This document shows, one piece after another, positions 1 to 5,176 of a stretch of DNA of 5,176 nucleotides. This DNA is from an uncultured Gammaproteobacteria bacterium (lineage in GTDB: Bacteria > Pseudomonadota > Gammaproteobacteria > GCA-002705445 > GCA-002716945), in contig CAJWMM010000053.1 in NCBI GenBank assembly GCA_913043035.1, positions 1 through 5,176 on the forward strand. The letters are read 5' to 3'. Under the pieces are notes generated by a model. That model did no database searches and was not told the DNA's origin. It saw only the letters and a program-made list of their open reading frames with translations. Position 1 is the first letter of the stretch. Every line of letters starts with the position of its first letter. A program made the position numbers and the translations under genes.

Positions 1-172
1 ATAGGTTATTTATTATGTCATAGACTATACTTTCAGTAATATTATTATGGTACTTACTTTTACAAATTATTATTTCCTTACCTTTTAATGATCTTATAGA
101 ATATGAATTAAGTGATACTCTATCCTTCAATGAAGTATAAAGACGAGATTTACTTATAGCTGTTTTTTTCAT
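1..172 (-). CDS. ribH: 6,7-dimethyl-8-ribityllumazine synthase (RibH), 5' part, runs off the left edge
   Basis: RibH condenses 5-amino-6-ribitylamino-pyrimidinedione with dihydroxybutanone phosphate to give lumazine, the penultimate step of riboflavin synthesis in the cytosol. Only the first 57 codons are present. I chose the ATG at 170-172 because it overlaps the TGA of ribBA as ATGA and no other in-frame ATG occurs. The recognisable part is the first beta strand and following loop, KEIIICKSKYHNNIT (residues 32-46), which matches the family pattern of a hydrophobic strand then (R/S)-x-FN-x-x-IT. The usual Phe-Asn that contacts the substrate is Tyr41-His42 here. About 19 residues more than in E. 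coli RibH precede this motif, rich in Lys, Ser and Arg. A TTG at codon 15 would shorten it but lacks a visible ribosome binding site. The identification rests on this motif plus operon position after ribBA; the catalytic His region lies outside the window. Confidence 0.85.
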   Translation of the reverse strand, partial: MKKTAISKSRLYTSLKDRVSLNSYSIRSLKGKEIIICKSKYHNNITESIVYDIINNL

Positions 173-1254
173 TTGCTTAGATACTCTATAACATTGAGAC
201 CAAAAGCATTTATACCACGATATTTTATTGGTCTACTTAATAAAATCATATCTTTTACCCCAATATCATTAAGTATCTGTGCACCAATCCCTACAGTTCT
301 ATAATCATAAAATAGAGAGTTTTTAGATTTATTTATATTGCTAGATTTTGTATTTTCTAATTGAATCTCATCAAAAGGATATGAAATAAAAACAAGTGCT
401 CCTTGTTCTGACTTAGCTATTTTTTTCATAGCATTTTCAAAAGACCAGCTGCTATGAGGTGTAACTTTAACAATATCTGTCAAGACATTTTGGACATGAA
501 CCCTAACAGTTGTGGCTTTATTCCGCTCAATTTTATTATTTGTAATAACAAAGTGAACTTGATTAGTGATGATATCTTTATAGTAAATAGCGTTGAAAAT
601 ACCATATTCGGTCTTAAGTTTTTTTTCATCAATTCTTTTGATGGTTTTTTCTTTTGCTGTTTTATATTTTATTAAATCTTCAATTGTGCCAATTTTTAAA
701 TTGTATTCTTTAGCAAAATCAATAAGATATTTTTTTCTAGCCATGCTTCCATCTTCTTTTAAAATCTCGACTATCACAGCTGATGGTTCTAAACCTGCTA
801 ATTTTGCTAGATCACACCCTGCCTCTGTGTGACCAGCGCGAACTAACACACCTCCATCTTTTGCCATTAAAGGAAATACATGCCCAGGCTGCACTAAATC
901 GCTTTGCCGACAATTTTTTTCAATAGCTTTTCTTATTGTTTTAGCTCGATCAGAAGCAGAAATCCCAGTAGTAATACCAGTGGCCGCGTCTATGGATACA
1001 GTAAAGTTTGTCTCTCGGGCACTCTCACCTGAGTTTTTCATTAGAGGCAAGCCTAGTTTTTTACATTTTTCTCTTGTTAGTGTCATGCATATTAATCCAC
1101 GACCTCTTGAAGCCATGAAATTAATATCTTTTGGTTTCACAAATTCTGAAGCAATAATAAGATCACCTTCATTTTCTCTATTCTCATCATCCATAATAAT
1201 GACCATCTTTCCTTTCTTTAGGGAATCTATTATCTCTTGTGTAGTGTTAATCAT
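169..1254 (-). CDS. ribBA: 3,4-dihydroxy-2-butanone 4-phosphate synthase fused to a degenerate GTP cyclohydrolase II domain (RibBA/RibBX)
   Basis: The protein has 361 residues. The N-terminal half (about 1-200) is a complete DHBP synthase, which converts ribulose 5-phosphate to dihydroxybutanone phosphate plus formate. DDENRENEGD (22-31) supplies residues aligning with E. coli RibB Arg37, Glu38 and Asp42 (here Arg26, Glu27, Asp31). GHTEA (141-145) gives His142 and VIVEIL gives Glu163, matching E. coli His153 and Glu174 in spacing. The C-terminal half (about 215-361) has the length and some motifs of GTP cyclohydrolase II, but the zinc site is gone: no cysteine occurs after Cys147, the HSEC-x-TGD segment reads HVQNVLTD (253-260), and the EGRGIG loop reads YRTVGIG (318-324). 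It is therefore predicted to make DHBP only, like the RibBX variants known in Proteobacteria, so a separate ribA is expected elsewhere. The start ATG overlaps the ribE TGA by four bases with only a weak upstream AGAGAAA, suggesting coupling. Confidence 0.95.
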   Translation of the reverse strand: MINTTQEIIDSLKKGKMVIIMDDENRENEGDLIIASEFVKPKDINFMASRGRGLICMTLTREKCKKLGLPLMKNSGESARETNFTVSIDAATGITTGISASDRAKTIRKAIEKNCRQSDLVQPGHVFPLMAKDGGVLVRAGHTEAGCDLAKLAGLEPSAVIVEILKEDGSMARKKYLIDFAKEYNLKIGTIEDLIKYKTAKEKTIKRIDEKKLKTEYGIFNAIYYKDIITNQVHFVITNNKIERNKATTVRVHVQNVLTDIVKVTPHSSWSFENAMKKIAKSEQGALVFISYPFDEIQLENTKSSNINKSKNSLFYDYRTVGIGAQILNDIGVKDMILLSRPIKYRGINAFGLNVIEYLSK

Positions 1255-1829
1255 TTAAGTTTCTCTAAGTGTTTTGCGATATAGTCTACCTCAATATTCA
1301 CATGAAATCCTACTTTATAATACTTGATTATAGTATTTTCATATGTATGCGGAATGATCATAATACTGACTCTATTATCATTAATACTATTTACTGTAAG
1401 ACTCACACCATCAACACATATTGAACCTTTAGAGACAATATATTTTTTAACATTATCTGGAAGATCAATGATAAGCTCCCATGTCTTTTCTCGTTTACTA
1501 AATGAATAAATACTGGCATTGCCGTCAATGTGACCTGTAGTTATATGGCCACTTATAAATTTATTTAAAGTCAGAGGGTACTCCACATTAACTGTATAAC
1601 CCTCTTTAAAATATTTAAAATTTGTCTTCATAAGGGTTTCAGATGAAATATAAAAAAAATGACTAGTATTATCAATATTTTCAAGTGTTAGACATGCCCC
1701 ATTAACAGCTACGCTTGTTCCAATCTCCAATTTACAAGGTGGATCAATAAGAAGGACAAGAGACATTCCTTGATTTTCTATATTAATGTTTTTAATCTTA
1801 CTTAAGTTTTCGATTATTCCTGAAAACAT
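1251..1829 (-). CDS. ribE: Riboflavin synthase, alpha subunit
   Basis: RibE (called ribC or ribE in E. coli) dismutates two lumazine molecules into riboflavin and a pyrimidine that RibH reuses. The 192-residue protein has two tandem lumazine-binding barrels, about 1-90 and 93-185. It starts with the family's MF-x-GI motif, and Phe2, Ser39, Cys46 (in NGACLTL), His100, Lys134 and Ser143 (in GVSLTV) align with E. coli Phe2, Ser41, Cys48, His102, Lys137 and Ser146, so the active site appears intact. Length is a little under the E. coli protein because the C-terminal tail ends soon after the second barrel, as in many bacteria. One oddity is VNVEYPLTLNKFISGH (80-95), where most homologues read VN(L/V)ERAL or VNLEKAL. 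The ATG overlaps the ribD stop as TAATG and there is no strong ribosome binding site; the TGA overlaps the ribBA start as ATGA. Confidence 0.95.
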   Translation of the reverse strand: MFSGIIENLSKIKNINIENQGMSLVLLIDPPCKLEIGTSVAVNGACLTLENIDNTSHFFYISSETLMKTNFKYFKEGYTVNVEYPLTLNKFISGHITTGHIDGNASIYSFSKREKTWELIIDLPDNVKKYIVSKGSICVDGVSLTVNSINDNRVSIMIIPHTYENTIIKYYKVGFHVNIEVDYIAKHLEKLK

Positions 1830-2911
1830 TACTTGACCAGCCTTATTTTTAAATCATTATTTATTGGTAGTATATCATGTACTTTAAAGTTAATCTTATC
1901 ATTGAGTTTAGTAATATTATCTATACCTGAGAATGACTTTGATAAATGACCTAATAACTTTGGAGATACATATAGTAATAACTCATTAACAAGTTGTTTT
2001 TGTAATAAATGAGATATTAATGTAGATCCTGATTCAACAAATATTTTATAGTGACCTCTCTCTAACAATAGATCGAAAACTTGTCTTAAATAATTGATAT
2101 TTTTAGATAATCGTATTATCTCCACATTATTTCCAAAATTTTTTCTCGTATTACGCTGTGTAAAAAGTAGTATTTTTCTTTTAGGAATATTAAAAATATT
2201 GAGATTCTCATTAAGGCAAAGTTTATTATCTATAATGGCAAGATCTGGTTGTTTGACTAATTCTCTTGAGTAACGTGGTTCTCTTACATTTAACAAAGGA
2301 TTATCTTTTAAAATTGTTTTAGAGGTCGATAATATAACAGAAGATTTGGCACGTTCTCTCTGAACATCTTTCCTAGATTCTGCCGATGTAATCCACTTAC
2401 TTACCCCATTACTTAATGATATCTTTCCATCCAATGACAGACCAACTTTAACTGTTATATGAGGCATTCTAGTTTGATGCATATGATAAAATTCTTTATT
2501 TAGTAATATTGCTTTTTCTTTTAAGACGCCCATGGAAACACTTATACCTGCGCGTCTCAGTTTATTGATACTTTTTTTATTAACGAGAGGATTAGGATCA
2601 TAATTACCAATTACAACTCTTTTAATTTTATGTTTTATAATTAAATCTACACATGGTGGTGTCTTTCCATAGTGTGAGCAAGGTTCTAAGTTTACATAAA
2701 GAGTTGAATTTTTTGTTTTAGATCCAGCTTTTCTGATAGCTATAGCTTCAGCATGCGAAGATCCGGATGATTTATGATAGCCGCTGCCAACAATCTTATT
2801 ATCTTTTACGATAATTGCGCCTACTTTAGGGTTGGGATATACGCTAAACTCACCTTGTTTAGCAAGTTTTAATGTCATATCTAAATAATATTTATCTATA
2901 TCACTATTCAT
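1829..2911 (-). CDS. ribD: Bifunctional diaminohydroxyphosphoribosylaminopyrimidine deaminase / 5-amino-6-(5-phosphoribosylamino)uracil reductase
   Basis: RibD carries out the deamination and NADPH-dependent ribosyl reduction that follow GTP cyclohydrolase II. From the ATG at 2909-2911 it has 360 residues (E. coli 367). The N-terminal cytidine-deaminase-like domain (about 4-145) has PNPKVGAIIV (26-35), the zinc/catalytic HAE (His53, Glu55) and PCSHYGKTPPC (Cys78, Cys87). The C-terminal DHFR-like reductase (about 150-360) has KVGLSLDGK (155-163), WITS (173-176), FVESGSTL (291-298) and PKLLG (317-321). A TTG two codons upstream is the only longer start, so ATG is preferred; neither has a good ribosome binding site. 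The ATG lies eight bases inside nrdR, which fits coupled translation. After DPNPLV the usual glycine-containing loop reads NKKSI (111-115), a mild departure. Both active sites look complete. No FMN riboswitch can precede it because there is no intergenic space. Confidence 0.95.
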   Translation of the reverse strand: MNSDIDKYYLDMTLKLAKQGEFSVYPNPKVGAIIVKDNKIVGSGYHKSSGSSHAEAIAIRKAGSKTKNSTLYVNLEPCSHYGKTPPCVDLIIKHKIKRVVIGNYDPNPLVNKKSINKLRRAGISVSMGVLKEKAILLNKEFYHMHQTRMPHITVKVGLSLDGKISLSNGVSKWITSAESRKDVQRERAKSSVILSTSKTILKDNPLLNVREPRYSRELVKQPDLAIIDNKLCLNENLNIFNIPKRKILLFTQRNTRKNFGNNVEIIRLSKNINYLRQVFDLLLERGHYKIFVESGSTLISHLLQKQLVNELLLYVSPKLLGHLSKSFSGIDNITKLNDKINFKVHDILPINNDLKIRLVK

Positions 2912-3404
2912 CTTCAAGGAGATTACTCTGTCTTTTCTTCATTTCTGGTGAAAGATTATTTTCAAGATTTTTGATGAGTTGACTAAATGATTCTGTATCA
3001 TCAAAATTAAAATAGACAGATGCAAACCTTATATAAGCTACATGATCTAATCTAAGTAATTCAATCATTACGATTTTACCAATCTCACTAGATTTTATCT
3101 CTTTACCAGAGTATCTTATGCATTGGTTAAAGATATTTTCCAGCGCATCTTCGATATCTGATTGACTAGTATGTCTTTTTTCTAATGCTAATTGTAAGCC
3201 ATTTTTTATTTTTTCTTTAGAGAATAACTCAGATGATTGATCTGATTTAATAACACGTGGATATGATAATTCTGATGTTTCAAGTGTATTGAATCTACTA
3301 TTACACTTATTGCACTCTCTTCGACGACGTATAGAGTTAGATTCAACGTTGAGCCTCGAGTCTATAACGCTCGTGTTTGTATCACCACAAAATGGGCAAC
3401 GCAT
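2904..3404 (-). CDS. nrdR: Transcriptional repressor NrdR
   Basis: NrdR is a nucleotide-sensing repressor that binds paired NrdR boxes upstream of ribonucleotide reductase genes, using an ATP/dATP-binding cone to match dNTP supply to need. The 166-residue product begins MRCPFCG, giving a zinc ribbon with Cys3, Cys6, Cys31 and Cys34, and a basic stretch RRRREC (26-31) implicated in DNA binding. The ATP cone (about 49-139) starts at VIKSDQSSELFSKEKI and ends near VAYIRFASVYFNF. E. coli NrdR has 149 residues; the extra length here is a charged C-terminal tail ending LLEDE. The gene starts eight bases after glyA; a CAGGT immediately after the glyA stop, three bases from the ATG, is a plausible but close ribosome binding site. 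Its sequence overlaps the ribD start. No ribonucleotide reductase gene is in view, so its targets lie elsewhere. Confidence 0.96.
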   Translation of the reverse strand: MRCPFCGDTNTSVIDSRLNVESNSIRRRRECNKCNSRFNTLETSELSYPRVIKSDQSSELFSKEKIKNGLQLALEKRHTSQSDIEDALENIFNQCIRYSGKEIKSSEIGKIVMIELLRLDHVAYIRFASVYFNFDDTESFSQLIKNLENNLSPEMKKRQSNLLEDE

Positions 3405-3412
3405 AGTACCTG

Positions 3413-4684
3413 CTAAGCTACAGCTTTTTTGTTAGAAGAATATACAGGAAATTGTGAAGTTAAATTAACAACTTTTTCTTTTACTGACTTTATAGTAGCC
3501 TCATTTTCTATATCATCTAGAACATCACAAATTAAATTACCTAATAATTTAGTTTCATTTTCTTTGAAACCTCTAGTTGTTATCGCAGCCGTCCCAAGTC
3601 TTATACCAGATGTTACGAATGGACTTTGTGGATCATTCGGTACAGAATTTTTATTAACAGTAATGTTAGCACTGTGTAGTGCTGCATCAGCAGCTTTACC
3701 AGTTAAACCTTGTTTTACAAGGCTAACTAACATTAAGTGATTTTTTGTGCCACCTGACACAATATCGTAACCTCTATCAATCAGAGTCGATGCAAGTATA
3801 TTTGCATTTGTGATAACTTGTTGCATATAGATTTTAAACCCTGGTTCTAGTGCTTCTTTAAAAGCAACAGCTTTGGCAGCAATTACATGCATTAAAGGGC
3901 CACCTTGTGTACCAGGGAAAACCAATGAATTAAATTTCTTTTCTAAATCAGGATTAGATTTACAGATGATTATACCACCACGTGGGCCTCTTAGAGTTTT
4001 ATGCGTTGTTGAAGTTACAACATCTGCAAAAGGTACTGGTGATGGATAAACGCCACCTGCAACTAGACCAGATACATGTGCCATATCAACTAAGAAATAT
4101 GCTCCTATTTTTTTTGCAATTTCAGACATTCTCTCCCAATCTACAATTTGTGAGTAAGCCGAGAATCCACCGATAAGCATTTTTGGTTTACTTTCTATTG
4201 CAAGTTTTTCGATTTCATCATAATCAAGGAGTCCGTTATCATCAATACCATATTGAACAGCATTAAATAGTTTACCAGAAAAGTTAACTTTAGAGCCATG
4301 CGTTAGATGTCCACCTGCATCTAGGCTCATACCTAGTATAGTATCGCCTGGATTTAATAGCGCAAGATATACCGCAGCATTAGCTTGCGAACCTGAGTGA
4401 GGTTGTACATTTGCATAATCACATTTATATAATTCTTTGAGTCTATCGATTGCTAATTGTTCAGCAACGTCAACATTCTCACAACCACCATAATATCTTT
4501 TAGCAGGATATCCTTCAGCATATTTATTTGTTAAGACAGATCCTTGAGCTTCTAAGACTCTTGGGCTCGCATAATTCTCAGATGCTATTAGCTCAACATG
4601 CTCTTCCTGTCTTTTTATTTCTTTTTTTATTGCCTCATTTAACTCGTCGTCAAAACCGGCAATTTTAGTATCCAAATTAAACAT
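3413..4684 (-). CDS. glyA: Serine hydroxymethyltransferase
   Basis: GlyA is the cytosolic PLP enzyme that interconverts serine plus tetrahydrofolate with glycine plus 5,10-methylene-tetrahydrofolate, the main source of one-carbon units for purines and thymidylate. The frame is open from a GTG at 4700-4702, but the ATG at 4682-4684 is chosen: it follows AGGAG by six bases and gives 423 residues (E. coli 417). In this numbering Tyr55, Glu57, Asp200, His203 and Lys229 (in TSTTHKTLRGPRGG, 225-238) fall at the same numbers as the E. coli active-site residues, and Lys229 is the PLP Schiff-base lysine. Other family blocks are HVELIASENYAS (29-40), KYAEGYPAKRYYGG (54-67), QPHSGSQAN (94-102) and PNDPQSPFVTSGIR (349-362). 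The C-terminal signature is beta/gammaproteobacterial in style. The gene is visibly richer in G+C than the rib genes downstream, as expected for a highly expressed, conserved protein. Confidence 0.98.
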   Translation of the reverse strand: MFNLDTKIAGFDDELNEAIKKEIKRQEEHVELIASENYASPRVLEAQGSVLTNKYAEGYPAKRYYGGCENVDVAEQLAIDRLKELYKCDYANVQPHSGSQANAAVYLALLNPGDTILGMSLDAGGHLTHGSKVNFSGKLFNAVQYGIDDNGLLDYDEIEKLAIESKPKMLIGGFSAYSQIVDWERMSEIAKKIGAYFLVDMAHVSGLVAGGVYPSPVPFADVVTSTTHKTLRGPRGGIIICKSNPDLEKKFNSLVFPGTQGGPLMHVIAAKAVAFKEALEPGFKIYMQQVITNANILASTLIDRGYDIVSGGTKNHLMLVSLVKQGLTGKAADAALHSANITVNKNSVPNDPQSPFVTSGIRLGTAAITTRGFKENETKLLGNLICDVLDDIENEATIKSVKEKVVNLTSQFPVYSSNKKAVA

Positions 4685-4690
4685 ATGTTT

Positions 4691-4696
4691 CTCCTG
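4691..4696 (-). promoter_or_regulatory. glyA ribosome binding site (CAGGAG)
   Basis: Read on the minus strand this is CAGGAG, six bases before the ATG at 4682-4684. It is the strongest Shine-Dalgarno match seen in front of any gene in the window. It decides the glyA start, because the upstream in-frame GTG (4700-4702) would place this site inside the coding sequence. Confidence 0.8.
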
Positions 4697-4735
4697 ATTC
4701 ACTCACTAGAAAATTAAATATTAACAAATTTGTAA
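4697..4735 (-). promoter_or_regulatory. AT-rich soxB-glyA spacer with a short palindrome; possible glyA promoter
   Basis: This is the only real intergenic space in the window. It contains a perfect 10-base palindrome, ACAAATTTGT (4724-4733), just after the soxB stop, followed by the AT-rich TTAATATTTAATTTTC. A TTACAA element (4730-4735) could act as a -35, and TAATAT or TTTCTA as -10-like sequences, but no pair combines good match with good spacing. There is no GC-rich stem followed by a T run, so no intrinsic terminator for soxB is apparent. A promoter here is plausible only because glyA is commonly transcribed independently; read-through from soxB is the alternative. Confidence 0.25.
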
Positions 4736-5176
4736 CTATGTTTCTATGCCAATATTATCTGATTCACCCTTAATTTTCGGTTGTTTCAGTGAATCTTCTT
4801 CATAGATTTTTATATTTTGCAGATATTCTCTCATAATTTCCCATATTGGCTTTCCTTCTTCTATTTGATTAACGCTTGCCCAACCAGAAACCATATATTT
4901 TTTATGGGACTCTATATGTTTGCCATTCTTGTCACGAAGATTACTTATTCTTTGACCAATTTTATTTTGAGGAGTAATGGTATAAGATAATCCAGTTGTT
5001 CTTACCATATCACCACCTTGTTGCATGTATGGGTCTGGATTAAATATGTTATCTGCAACATCTTCAAGAATATTCTTAATTGTCTCACCAGTAAATTCTC
5101 GTCTGTATGTATTCGGGTATGTTATTGCTGTCTGATTGTATATATCATTCATAGTAATTTCATCATTTGCAAGAAC
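4736..5176 (-). CDS. soxB: Thiosulfohydrolase SoxB, 3' part, runs off the right edge
   Basis: SoxB is the periplasmic dimanganese hydrolase of the Sox system that releases sulfate from the thiosulfonate carried on SoxY. Only the last 146 codons are here; the frame stays open to the window edge (VLANDEIT precedes the Met at 5150-5152), so that Met is internal. The visible part is the 5'-nucleotidase-type C-terminal domain, with ITMNDIYNQTAITYP, FTGETIKNILEDVADNIFN, QQGGDMVRTTGLSYTI and the WASVN/GKPIWEIMREYL region, all close to SoxB homologues. The tail QPKIKGESDNIGIET resembles the usual SoxB ending, PK-x-KG-x-x-x-N-x-G, so the C terminus is natural. The signal peptide and metal ligands lie in the missing N-terminal part. 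A plain 5'-nucleotidase/UshA paralogue is the alternative, but the QGGDMVR and tail motifs favour SoxB. It is on the same strand as glyA, with 51 bases between stop and ATG. Confidence 0.93.
   Translation of the reverse strand, partial: VLANDEITMNDIYNQTAITYPNTYRREFTGETIKNILEDVADNIFNPDPYMQQGGDMVRTTGLSYTITPQNKIGQRISNLRDKNGKHIESHKKYMVSGWASVNQIEEGKPIWEIMREYLQNIKIYEEDSLKQPKIKGESDNIGIET

Noticed and set aside
454..1258. Plus-strand open frames opposite ribBA (454-675, 593-832, 980-1258)
   Set aside because: They are antisense to a complete, motif-rich gene, have low-complexity Phe/Ser/Ile-rich products typical of AT-rich shadows, and lack ribosome binding sites or recognisable domains.
2912..2917. 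TTG start for ribD two codons upstream
   Set aside because: The adjacent ATG is a better start codon and the extra two residues have no support; neither choice changes the function.
3429..4176. Plus-strand open frames opposite glyA (3429-3740, 3982-4176)
   Set aside because: They lie wholly inside the conserved glyA gene on the other strand and show no family motifs.
4685..4702. Longer glyA start at a GTG adding six residues (MNQEKH)
   Set aside because: The extra codons contain the AGGAG ribosome binding site that serves the ATG at 4682-4684, and active-site numbering matches E. coli only from the ATG.
4736..5152. A short complete 138-residue gene starting at the Met at 5150-5152
   Set aside because: The frame remains open to the window edge and the sequence before and after this Met is internal SoxB sequence, so it is a truncated view of a longer gene.
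1..5176. FMN riboswitch, NrdR-box pair, tRNA, CRISPR array or insertion sequence
   Set aside because: There is no intergenic room for a riboswitch within the rib cluster, I saw no paired NrdR-box-like sites by eye, and no regular repeats, terminal inverted repeats, transposase motifs or tRNA-like arms were found.

Overview
The window is a compact, AT-rich stretch of bacterial chromosome in which every recognisable gene lies on the minus strand. Read in the direction of transcription (from the right edge to the left) the order is soxB (3' part only), glyA, nrdR, ribD, ribE, ribBA of the RibBX type, and ribH (5' part only). Gaps are tiny or negative. The only non-coding interval of any size is about 50 bases between soxB and glyA.

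The source is most likely a low-GC, sulfur-oxidising marine gammaproteobacterium of the SUP05/Thioglobus type or a related symbiont. Three things suggest this. The GlyA C-terminal signature (VNKNSVPNDPQSPFVTSGIR) is the beta/gamma form, not the alphaproteobacterial one. The RibBA C-terminal half is a degenerate GTP cyclohydrolase II domain, common in Proteobacteria. SoxB marks periplasmic thiosulfate oxidation. The lineage is inferred from motifs only.

Region by region: 4736-5176 holds the last 146 codons of soxB. 4685-4735 is an AT-rich spacer with a short palindrome and the glyA ribosome binding site. 3413-4684 is glyA, making glycine and one-carbon units. 2904-3404 is nrdR, the Zn/ATP-cone repressor of ribonucleotide reductase genes. 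1829-2911, 1251-1829, 169-1254 and 1-172 are ribD, ribE, ribBA/ribBX and ribH, covering every dedicated riboflavin step except GTP cyclohydrolase II. From nrdR to ribH each gene overlaps the next (8, 1, 4 and 4 bases), so translational coupling is likely. The glyA-nrdR-rib order is a well-known proteobacterial arrangement, and nusB would commonly follow ribH beyond the left edge.

This is an ordinary housekeeping region; I see no evidence of a new system. The points worth a second look are the cysteine-free RibBX C-terminal domain, an A8 tract in its linker where one extra A would give an immediate stop, the unusual ERA-like motif in riboflavin synthase, the N-terminal extension of RibH, the soxB-glyA junction, and a GC contrast between glyA and the rib genes. 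No RNA genes, mobile elements, CRISPR arrays, riboswitches or terminators were found.
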